Notes under the pieces: model-generated
Databases searched by the model: none
Seen by the model: the letters and a program-made list of their open reading frames with translations, nothing else
What the model was told of the DNA's origin: nothing
DNA from: Antedon mediterranea
Taxonomy: Eukaryota > Echinodermata > Crinoidea > Comatulida > Antedonidae
Reading direction: 5' to 3'
DNA: 64,000 bases
NCBI RefSeq assembly: GCF_964355755.1
Contig: NC_092672.1
Coordinates: 30,128,501-30,192,500 of the forward strand
Shown: one piece after another, positions 23,401 to 32,200 of the stretch
Numbering within the stretch: the first letter of the stretch is position 1
How the letters are laid out: each line of letters opens with the position of its first letter
Made by a program: the position numbers and the translations under genes

Positions 23401-26400
23401 CAGTTGGGCCTGAACCATCGATGCTTACGTTCACCGAAAATTGCCGAACATTACTCGTGGCCAACGAAGGAGGTGCCGATGAGAGTGCCGATGGTACAAC
23501 TATTGTAGACCCAGAGGGCACAATAACGATACTCCGTTTTCCAACCAACGATCTTTCGCAAACACCAGATAAAAAAACAGTTAACTTCAACGAATTTGAT
23601 TCCGAGTAGGTATTATAGTAGTCTGGGTTCCAGACGGAGTTTTGACTCAATATTTTTAAAAAGATAAAAAATAGGCCTACACCGCTTTTGATTTGTGAAC
23701 TCACTTGCGTTTCTCTTACGTCATTGCGTTGCGTCCTATGGGAACCATGCTTAAGACGATGATGACATCGACGACCGAAATGCACAAAGAGCAATAAAAC
23801 ATACGACGACACGGAGAATAAGGACGACGGAAAGAACTAGGTAGAGAACGCGAAAGTACAACGTAAATTAAGAAATGAATATCTTTCATCATAAATTGTA
23901 CAATAATTATTGAACGGAGTTTCTTATTTCCAGGAGTGCTGAATACGAATCTAAAGGTGTTCGTATACCATACAAAGGCGCCCTCAGTTCTGGCACAACA
24001 ACATTCTCACAAAGCATGGAGCCAGAATATATAACACTGAATTCAGACGAGAGTCTCGCTTATGTCACATTACAGGTAAGACTGCACGTTAAACCGCTTT
24101 TTGGTCATAAGATCTGGATTTGAACGAGAATATAGACTTTGAGGCGTAGTGAGTGACGTTGCCGACGTCATTGACACAATGGCGTACGCTATTATAAAAT
24201 TATTTTTGCACATTTTGCGTTTCATACGTATACTACACGAGCTCGTATTCAGACAAAAATCGTCTAGTGTGAACATAACATTTTGTCAAATGTAACTTTC
24301 CAATTTGAATTTGAATTTATAGGAAAACAACGCCATAGCAGTCATCGACATAGCGCTTGGTGAAGTTGTCGAGATTTATCCCATGGGGCAAAAAGATTGG
24401 AGTCAACTTCAATTTGACTCAAGCGACACAGACTTAGGTAAGATATTTTGAGTTTATTGTTATAATGAAGGCAATCTAACATCAGGATACTGAAATCCAG
24501 AGATCAAAGGATTTATCCGTGGCTGCGACACGATCAGTTCCACCGCGCGCCGCGAAGAATATGTACATAGTAGAGTACTGTTGGTATTTGCCGAAGCCAG
24601 ACATAAGATCAAAAGACTAACGAGTTCCTGGCGAGGCGAGCTCAGTGTCCTGTTGTTAGATTGCCTTGGTATAATCATGGGCAGCAAGTATTATATTACA
24701 TTTTACGTTGCGTTTACACGAACCACCTAACTCTCGTAATATATAAGACAAATCTATAGTTATTATAGCCACAACATAATAATATTCGACAATAAACATT
24801 ACTTTATTAATTTCAGAAATTAATTTGCGGTCCTGGCCGCTATTCAGCTTGTATCAACCAGACGTTGCCATGTATTTTCAAATGAATGATGGAGAAGAAT
24901 ATTTAGCAATGGTTAACGAAGGCAAAGTTGTCGATTACGAAACGTCAGCGAATAACGCAACCTGGACGGAATCTATACGTGGAAATATGATACTAGCGGG
25001 TAAGTTGGTACGATTTACACAATTTAATAGTGTTTCGAGCGCACCTGTGAAAGGTCGTTTTGTTTTCTACGATAGAGAATAAAAATTATAAAACACCAGA
25101 ACATTACAATTTTGGCTTTTGGTAACTATGATATAAACGGGGATGTATTATACTTGGCAAAATAGAATTCTGCCAAGTCGTCAGTGTACTTGCTTTGTTT
25201 GCATTAGCACGATAGCGCCTACCATTTTGAAGTTATCATTTCCCATTTACAAAATATCAATTAGTGAGCACTCTCTCTCCGAATAATATTTTCCCTGATA
25301 TATTTTGCTAAACTTTATTTTAATATCAATCTATTCTCGTAATTTAAATTCTGATTATATTTTATATCATTTTTATTATCCCTTTTTTTTTTCTTAATTT
25401 CAGAGAGTTTATTGGCTGATGGTATATCTCAAGATGTTCGAGATGCTTTGCTAGATAACAACAAACTCGGTAAGCAACAAAAACATAGTTTGTCTGTAAA
25501 TGTGAAGTTGAATCTTCGAACCGAGGAATAAGAAACTCGTTTGATGTGATTTAATTGTGATAAATCGAGTGTTCTGTCAAATACACTGACAATCTCAGTG
25601 AGGTCTATTTGCACCTACTCATTGTACAGTCTTGATGAATTTTGCTAACAGTGATTTTGTTATAGTATAATACCCAATTCATGGTTATTCATTGTGCGCA
25701 TGCGGGGACATTAGAAGTATGTTATGTATTTTATCGTTTGTTAGGTCGTCTCCAATTTAGCCGAGTTGACGGTCTCGACCAACTAGGAAAAATTGAAAAG
25801 CTTCATTTTTACGGTGGACGGGGCTGGTCGATTGTCCGAGTCAAAGATATGAGCCGAGTTTATGATAGTGGTGACGAGCTGGAAAGAAAACACGCGGAGC
25901 TTTTAGCGGACGTCTTCAACGCGGACTCTTCGCCAGACTCTGCTGCCGTCTATGACATCATAAAGCCATCGCATCTTAAAGATATGAAGTCTGATGATAC
26001 GGTAAGTAAGGAGCTGTCGACTAGTTATGTCATGGTGATTCATTGTGCGCATGCGGAGACATTGGAAGGGCTTTCGCAAGCTATATTACACAACAGGTTC
26101 AATATATGCGTAGACCGTAGGTTGTACTGTTGTGGTATTTGTCGCAGCCAGACATAAGATCAAAGGACTGTTACTAGAAATAGAAGACTACAATCGAAGA
26201 CAGTTCTGATATAAGATCGTGTAGCGGCACTATATAAAATGTTGTTGACTACGCCATGTTCTCTGTTCGCTAAAAATGCCGATTAATTGTTTGTAGTTTC
26301 AATTATACGACCAACACTACCAACATTAATCGTAATGAACAACTGCGTATACGAAAAACAATCGAAACGGTTGTGATAAAAGATCGTGTAGTGGCGCTAA

Positions 26401-27583
26401 TATTTTGGTTGTGATAGATTCCGAGACAACGCCAAGTTCGGAAATTATGATAGTCGCTTCTACCACCACATCACAATGCTTCCTTCCTCTAGTATTCCTT
26501 TTTAACCCTTGTGTTAAACAATATCAAGAAAATAAATATAAAATTTATGTTTTAAAGGGACCCGAGTGCGAGTCTATAGTCATCGGAGATATAGACGGCA
26601 AGAAGCTATTCTTCATTGGTGTGGAAGGTTCATCTAGCATTGCTATCTACAGCATGGATTCTAGTCTTCAACCACAATTTGAGTCTCTCTATAGAGCCGG
26701 CAACATAGATGCAAGTTTTAAGTCAATTTACGACAGCCGACATGCCGGGGATTTAGACCCAGAAGGATTAAGGTTTGAGTTCGCGCTTTAATAATTTTGA
26801 GTCATTAAGTTTCCTGTTAGTGGGAACCGAGCTTCAGACAGCATATCATATTGCCATTTGAATGATATCATTCGCTCTAATCAGGGAGTTACAACTCCCT
26901 GCTCTAATACAGTAGTATAGAAGCCTCTCTTCTTTAGGACACCTTAAAGCGTGGTTCCCACTAGCGACGCAACGCAAGAACGTAACGCAACGCAAGTGAA
27001 TTGACCAATCACAAGCGATGGCTTATTCGCTTGTGATTGCTAACTGTCTATAACTTCGCTTGTCATTGGTTAAAACGCTTGCGTTGCGTTTACGTCCTTG
27101 CGTTACGTTCTAGTGGGAACCAAGCTTCAGGGGACATTTTTCATTCATTAGAGGAATAGATGTATAACCACTACAACCAACGTATGATACGCAAGGGCTT
27201 CGACGTAGAGCAAATCCTCTGCATTGCCTCATATTGGAAATTTAATCTTAATTTTTCATTTTTTTACATAGATTTATTTCAGCTGAAGATAGTCCAACTG
27301 GCAAACCATCTTTATTAGTTACAGGAACAGTCAGTGGAACTGTGTCACTTTATGAAATCGTTGACCAAGGTATATTCTCAAAATATTTTGTTACATTTTA
27401 TTGTTTTAAAAGCAATATAATTTTTAAAAAAATTTGGATAATACTTTAACTTCCAATTGTTTGATATGTTTTTATTTATTTTTAAATATAGGTATTAATG
27501 GAGGTACATCAACGTATCAAACATCAGCGTGGCTTTTGATTGGAATGACGATTCTGTCAATGTTAATACAAAGCCAATTATAA
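11451..27583 (+). CDS. MSP130-like protein B (choice-of-anchor I family), complete
   Basis: Eleven exons: 11451-11637, 22575-22799, 23404-23605, 23934-24075, 24323-24437, 24817-24999, 25404-25469, 25745-26001, 26558-26772, 27272-27369, 27492-27583. They sum to 1782 nt (593 aa plus stop) with every junction in phase. Exon 1 starts with a signal peptide (MMFLILHFLTTLCITSLVDG). Conserved blocks follow: VYTVGGDKLFQVVDFS, THIELCNEYAAVAM, NPSEPGNVAIFSL, LLVANEGGADES, RIPYKGA, SMEPEYITLNSDE, SLYQPD, MVNEGKVVDYE, GRLQFSRVDGLD, FYGGRGWSIVRV, GPECESIVIGDIDGKKL and GDLDPEGLRF. The C-terminal exon gives a Thr/Ser-rich spacer and a hydrophobic tail, a likely GPI signal. Seven of ten comparable exons match gene A exactly in length (202, 142, 115, 66, 215 and 92 nt among them) and the others differ by multiples of three, so the genes arose by tandem duplication. 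The 10.9-kb intron 1 contains an antisense gene. The exon 1 assignment rests on phase and signal-peptide logic. Confidence 0.9.
11751..11884 (+). mobile_element. GACC/GACA-rich short interspersed element, copy 2
   Basis: Same modules as 10200-10321, with the ACCGACAGACAG run longer and ending ACGCTACTAAAAA. Begins about 110 bases after exon 1 of MSP130-like gene B. Confidence 0.65.
12061..12580. repeat. Tandem duplication, 2 x 260 bp, CpG-rich
   Basis: 12061-12320 and 12321-12580 are about 98 percent identical by eye (roughly five differences). The unit is rich in GCGC and CGCGCGT and stands out from the AT-rich surroundings. It lies in intron 1 of MSP130-like gene B. Confidence 0.9.
12890..13768 (+). 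pseudogene. Decayed non-LTR retrotransposon, RT C-terminal part
   Basis: The frame from 12917 encodes the end of a LINE reverse transcriptase: VECLKLLGVQITNDLKWNMH and HIRPVTEYACPVWHSALT are the usual thumb-region motifs. Near 13240 the frame shifts by one base; the continuation (RIILGQKYASYDQAIKLL) is read in another frame and soon stops. An (AAT)n stretch at about 13540-13558 and a tail of GAATGAATGAATGAATGA near 13752-13768 fit a LINE 3' end. It is 5' truncated and dead. It sits in intron 1 of gene B. Confidence 0.8.
13772..13830 (+). mobile_element. GACC/GACA-rich element, partial copy
   Basis: AACGCATAGTGATACCGGAC followed by ACAGACAGACCGAC runs; it lacks the left and right modules of the full copies and abuts the LINE tail. 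Confidence 0.5.
14357..14678. mobile_element. MITE-like element (AAAGGCCAATTTAC termini)
   Basis: Left end AAAGGCCAATTTACACTAGG with CGATCGACGATAAATAG, right end CTATTTATCGTCGATCG and GTAAATGGGCCTTT, form imperfect inverted repeats over about 320 bp. A related element starts at once downstream (14679 to about 14870). In intron 1 of gene B. Confidence 0.6.
14915..15275 (-). mobile_element. tRNA-derived SINE, near full length
   Basis: Read on the minus strand from 15275: TATGGCCTAGCGGTTAAGGC matches a pol III A box, and about 60 bases later AAGGGTTCGAGGCC matches a B box. A body with AAAGAACCCAGTTCATTATT and ACCCCGGTGAACTGG follows, ending in an A-rich tail at about 14915-14945. A second copy with the same body is at 40465-40905. 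The open frame across it on the plus strand is not a gene. Confidence 0.8.
16309..17931 (-). CDS. Small single-pass membrane protein, nested antisense gene
   Basis: Exons 17718-17931, 16654-16740 and 16309-16409 join in phase into about 133 codons. Residues 11-38 are charged and heptad-like (KMEEIVKEIGKEIEEKNKK), followed by RQRQ-type basic residues and a clear membrane segment at about 41-61 (LLLCTLGVLLVILMIVAVSM). With the basic side N-terminal, a type II orientation is likely, so the later exons would face outside or the lumen. Donors are canonical (GTAAGT, GTAAAG). The last acceptor (ACAAAG) has a poor pyrimidine tract, so the final exon is the weakest part. An acceptor-like CATACCTCAG just upstream of the ATG suggests a 5' UTR exon. 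I do not recognise the family. The whole gene lies antisense in intron 1 of MSP130-like gene B. Confidence 0.55.
17545..17697 (+). mobile_element. 3' tail of a retroelement, copy 2
   Basis: Near-identical to 1390-1530 from TTGTTAATTCTGGAAGATTT through GGCGCCTCTGTGTAATATAC and followed by about 20 A. It ends about 20 bases from the donor of the first coding exon of the antisense membrane-protein gene. Confidence 0.65.
18154..20010. other. Intron 1 interior of MSP130-like gene B, no gene seen
   Basis: AT-rich sequence without exon-like frames. It contains a CCGGCCGGCCGGCC run near 18950 and an A-rich tract at 19560-19640. Open frames here lack homology I can recognise. Confidence 0.5.
20014..20132. 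mobile_element. B-family MITE, truncated
   Basis: Begins AAGCTTTGTCTACACTATC and carries the family core (ATGTGCCCATATATGG, ATGATGTCATATCACTACC), but the right inverted repeat is missing. Confidence 0.6.
21917..22262. mobile_element. MITE with another MITE inserted in it
   Basis: Outer ends AAAGACCAATTTACAC and AAATTGGCCTTTA resemble the 14357-14678 element. The outer element is interrupted by an A-family element at 22048-22229. Confidence 0.5.
22048..22229. mobile_element. A-family palindromic MITE (AAGCTTGGTTCCCACTAG)
   Basis: About 182 bp with ends AAGCTTGGTTCCCACTAG and CTAGTGGGAACCACGCTT; interior palindromes use ACGCAACGCAAG and GACCAATCACAAGCG. It is an almost perfect inverted copy of 26947-27127. 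It lies in intron 1 of gene B, about 350 bases before exon 2. Confidence 0.85.
22843..23038. mobile_element. D-family MITE (GCAATCTAACAAC)
   Basis: Ends GCAATCTAACAACACGACAC and GTTGTTAGATTGC; subterminal GAGCTC on both sides. In intron 2 of gene B, in inverted orientation to the copy in intron 5. Confidence 0.8.
24471..24664. mobile_element. D-family MITE, copy 2
   Basis: Ends GCAATCTAACATCAGGATAC and GTCCTGTTGTTAGATTGC. The internal GGCTGCGACACGATC segment is the reverse complement of GTCGTGTCGCAGCC in the 22843-23038 copy. In intron 5 of gene B. Confidence 0.8.
25681..26068. repeat. 37-bp direct repeat flanking exon 8 of gene B
   Basis: 25681-25717 and 26032-26068 both contain ATTCATTGTGCGCATGCGG and differ at about three of 37 positions. 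They bracket exon 8 (25745-26001). Confidence 0.8.
26090..26180. mobile_element. D-family MITE fragment
   Basis: Contains the CGCAGCCAGACATAAGATCA and AAAGGACTGTTAC segments of the D family without its terminal repeats. In intron 8 of gene B. Confidence 0.5.
26947..27127. mobile_element. A-family palindromic MITE, inverted copy
   Basis: Ends AAGCGTGGTTCCCACTAG and TAGTGGGAACCAAGCTT; near-perfect reverse complement of 22048-22229. It appears to have landed in an older element whose pieces (TACAGTAGTATAGAAGCCTC on the left, CAGGGGACA on the right) flank it. In intron 9 of gene B. Confidence 0.85.
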
Positions 27584-27765
27584 ACTTGTATTCAAGTTCA
27601 GAGTTAATTGTACTGTAAAGGGTGTAAAATACAGTTGGTGGCACCAGGTTATGCCAAACGGAGGGGTTGAATTGCCAAACAGGGGCCTAGCTGCCAATTA
27701 CAAATTATCTCATGTAAGCCTATTTCAGTTGCAATAGCCTGATAAACAATTAGTAGTACTTGACT

Positions 27766-27923
27766 AAAGCTCTATCTACACTATCAAACTATTTTGACAA
27801 AAATAGTGTGATGTGCCCAAACATGGTAGTGATATGTCCAAATATGGTAGTGATATGACATCATCACGTCTATATATGGGCTTTTTTGTTGTCACATAAA
27901 GTTTGATAGTGTAGACAGAGCTT
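27766..27923. mobile_element. B-family MITE, full copy
   Basis: Ends AAAGCTCTATCTACACTATC and GATAGTGTAGACAGAGCTT, with repeated CCAAATATGGTAGTGATATG inside. About 180 bases past the stop codon of gene B, so possibly within its 3' UTR. Confidence 0.85.
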
Positions 27924-28021
27924 AAGAATGTAATTAACCAAAGCATACAAATAGGTATGCTATGTATTTAAATACTTTTAAACAGGGTAAATCGAAGGGT
28001 ATAAGAATAAGGAATGGGGAT

Positions 28022-28110
28022 AATGATGTGGCCAAATATGGTAGTGATATGCCCAAATATGGTAGTAATATGACATCATGGGTATATATGGGCACATCAA
28101 GACATATTAA
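28022..28110. mobile_element. B-family MITE, core fragment
   Basis: Only the core segments (GCCCAAATATGGTAGTAAT, GGGTATATATGGGCACATC) remain. Confidence 0.6.
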
Positions 28111-28179
28111 CAGGGTAAATGGTAATTAAAGGGAGGTGGTTTGCTCAATGAATGAGAAAATAGGTATCATCCAATTATA

Positions 28180-28319
28180 AACCTCTGTCTATGCTATCAA
28201 ACATATGTGACAAAAAATGTGATGTGCCCATATATGGACATGATGATGTCATATCACTACCATATTTGGGCACATCACACTTTTTTTTGTCAAACTAGTT
28301 TGATAGTGTAGACAGAGAA
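28180..28319. mobile_element. B-family MITE, full copy
   Basis: Ends CTCTGTCTATGCTATCAAAC and GTTTGATAGTGTAGACAGAG. Third B copy within 560 bases downstream of gene B. Confidence 0.85.
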
Positions 28320-29280
28320 TTAGAGTGTTATGATACAGTACAGTTCTAATAGAAAAATCTTTAGAATTTCACATTGAGGATGAGTGGAATAATGAGAGAA
28401 AATTATTTTTATCCTTTTTAAAAACAATAAAAGCATGTTAATAAATAATTAGTCTATGCGGTAGTTATAGTATTTGTTAAAGGAAAACTATTTTGACACA
28501 CATGGAGTGCCATACTACATTCTCCAAATTTTCCAATCTTCAGGATTTCACAAATTTAACAATGAGAGCAAATTATTTTGATCCTTTTTAAAAGCACTAA
28601 AAGCATGTTAGTATTAGTCTATGAGATACTGTAGGCTTAATATTTGTTAAAGGAAACCCATTTTGGCACACATGGAGTGTCATACTAAATTCTCCAATCA
28701 AGATTATTTTTGAACGATTTAAAAATCAAGGTGTGAACATTAATTGTTTGTTTTTAAACAATTCTTCCACTTGGAGCTAGGGGAAGATCCAGGATTTTAG
28801 AGAAAGAGGCGGATGAAATATTTTTTAATCAATAGCGATTCAAAAATGAAATATATGTTATAATAAATAATGACTTAATTTTATTTTGATGGTCAAAAGA
28901 GCGGAGGGTGACCCTAAACGTTCGTATTCTTAAACTGAATGTTAGTTCGAACTACGACTAAAGTCTGGTTTAAAAACATGGGTGTAAAAATTGAAACCAA
29001 ATCAAATGCTAGTAGACACTGTACTGAGGATTCCATAAACATTCCAAATATTATTTGATTTTAATATTTTAATAAACAAAAATTATTATTATTATTATTA
29101 TGTACAGATATATATATATATATATCACTTTTGAGATTCTATAATATTATATAACTATATCTACTATATAGTAAAGCAAATTGTCTTTGTATTCACATTT
29201 ACATTTGTGTTGACCCGTTTCTCATTGGAAGAAAACATATAGAGTAGAACATTAGAAGTTGCCATAAAGGTTGCTGAATG
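28320..29280. other. Intergenic stretch between gene B and MAD2L2
   Basis: AT-rich. Two diverged direct repeats are visible around ATCCTTTTTAAAA and GTTAAAGGAAA (about 28400-28510 and 28560-28700), and a (TA)n run near 29110. An AATAAA at 28426-28431 could serve gene B. MAD2L2 3' UTR should lie at the right end. Confidence 0.5.
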
Positions 29281-32200
29281 TCACCTCTTAACACATACTT
29301 CTTCAACATTCAGTTGCATCTGTAAATTACAATATTATTAATATTAAATATTAATTTAAAATAATTAATATTGAATATTAAAAGTGCCCACTTCCAAGAG
29401 GAGCGACTCAAAGAAACAATAAATGCCATTTGCAAATGAGACAAAACAGTATGTATGACACGGTGAAGTTGACAAAATGAAGGAAGAACAATTTGTATGT
29501 GTAGATTAATAGATAAATTCATAATGGAGTTTTATTATAGAATTACCTGAAACAAGTCATTTTCCATAGACTTCAGAGGTATTAGTTTTGAATCTTCCAT
29601 TGAACAAATACATTTATCAGCTTCTACCCATGGAAAATCCTATGAGATAAATATGAATTAGTGTATTAAAAGTTTACAATACTTAGGAGGAATAGATATC
29701 CACAAGTTCAATCAGCCTAGAACCTTATTTAGTGTCATAGTTCAGATAATGGAAGCTAGTTTAATCACATTATATGATATAATGACAGTTCTCTATACCC
29801 AACAGAGCATACGGTTGTCTAACGGTATGGACACCAGGTTTAGTGATCTGGAAGTTGTGGTTCAAATCAAAACAAACTTCCAAACCTTAACAATTCAATT
29901 ATATGTACTTGTTAAAATTATATCAAGAGTTAGACAAGATCTTATTTTATAAGCAATATTGGTGAAAATACAAAAGAACTTTTATATACCTGTATTAATT
30001 GTTGATTCTCCATTTCACCTATAACAGCATTGTCCTTTGTGTAAACCAGAATTGCAAAGGAACAGCCTATAAAAGTATAAAATTAAGTTAAATATTAGAT
30101 CATATATTAAAATATAACAGTTTAAACTGTTGAAGAATTGTATTTTCATGGTAATTTGTTATCACTTCTGAAAACGATTAAACTTCAAATTCTGGAACTC
30201 CTAACTTGGAAAAATTAAATATTGGGAGGTTTTTACCAAATCTTATTCAAAATATAGATGGCGGATTTTTTTGTAAACATAAAACCATAGAGGGTGCTAT
30301 TAAAAATGAAATATTGATAGGTTATACCAAATCTTATTCAAAATATAGATGGCGCTATAATTTTTTTTTTTAACATAAAACCATAGAGGGTGCTATTAAA
30401 AATGAAATATTAAGGAGGTTTTACCAAATCTTATTAAAATTATAGATGGCGTTATTTTTTTAAACAAATCAAATCTTATCCAAAATATAGAGGGTGCTAT
30501 AATATTTTTGAAAAATAAATACGACCATAGAGGGTGCTATTAAAATTGAAATATCGGGAGGTTTACCAAATCATATTCAAAATATAGAGGATGCTATAAT
30601 ATTTTGAAAAATACATACAATCATAGAGGGTGCTATTAAAAATGAAATATCGCGAGGTTTACCAAATCATATTCAAAATATAGAGGGTGCTATAATATTT
30701 CGAAAAATAAAAACAACCATAGAGGGCTCTATTAAAAATGTAAAGGTATTGGCATTTAAAAATAAACATGTCAGACGTGAATACATGAATTATTATAAAC
30801 ATCTTGCAGACCAATATTTAGCAAATTTTCTTTTTTTTTATCTAGAGTAATAGAAAGTAGAAAATTTGGGATATTTTTGTTTATCCAAAATATCTGGAGG
30901 AAATTGCATTTTATCATGAGATAACTCAACTTATCTGAGTAAATTGCATTTATTGTGAGATAACTAAAAATATCGGGAGGAAATTGTATTTTATCATGAG
31001 ATAACTCAACTTATCTGAGTAAATTGCATTTATTGTGAGATAACTAAAAATATCGGGAGGAAATTGTATTTTATCGTGAGATAACTCAACATATCCGGAG
31101 GAAATTGTATTTTATCGTGAGATAACTCAACATATCGGGAGGAAATTACATTTTTTCTGAGGAGCTGTACACACAATGCCTACCCTAAACGGATATGAAT
31201 TCAACATATTAGATTTAACAGTACATAGCTTTAAACATACCTTCTGTTATATTGTCAAGTAGTGAGTCGCTTATATTAATCTTCAAAATAAAACTTCTAA
31301 ACGCTTGTTCAATTGCAAAAAGATACTCATCACCACTAAAAAAAATATTAAAATGTTAGATGTTCATTATACCAGACAGATTTTTAGTTGTTAGTTGGTT
31401 CTAGTCTTGGCTATTTTTGTAAGGTCTAGGCTACAGACTTTCTAAATAATAATAGGGACTTTACAAAATACGACGGTTAGGAGAGGACGACGAATATCCC
31501 GTGTTCGGTAAAGCGTAAAATTATAATACAGTCAACGTAGCCGTATTAGTTACGCACCGTTGCGCGAGGACGATGACCGACAGTCACTCCCTCCCATGTC
31601 TGTCCCCTGTTCATAAATTTATTTTCATTTAATTTTAACACTACCAACAATTCTTATTCAGACCAGTTTTAATGCGCCCTTGTTTTTCATGTTTTCCTTT
31701 AAACTGTATATATACACATTTTTTTTGGCTCTGATGCTTCATCTGCACCCAAAAGTTTAACCTCATTTTGAGCTGTAAAGGGATCAATGCACCAAATTAG
31801 GAAACTCCTATCAAAGGGACACCTTGGTGGGTCCTACTGGAGGTTCTATTGTAACTAAATAAGAAGCATTACCTTATAGACTTTTTCATGAGAGAAGAAA
31901 TCTCAAAGACAAATCTTTCAATTGGTTTATTACTTGAGTTCAGTATTACTACAGTAACACCATGTACTTCATCCTAAAACAATTAAAACATGTTGAACTT
32001 TTTCGTTTTCTTTTATTTCATGTTTTGGTTGACAGTACAACAATACAGACAGAGTTTCAACTTATTTATATTGATAATAGTGATAATGATGATGATAATG
32101 ATGATGATGATGATGATGATAATGATTATGATCATCATCATTGGTAAATCTGTGCTCTGTGATATATTTCAATATAATAATAAATCCAAAGGAAAATTTT

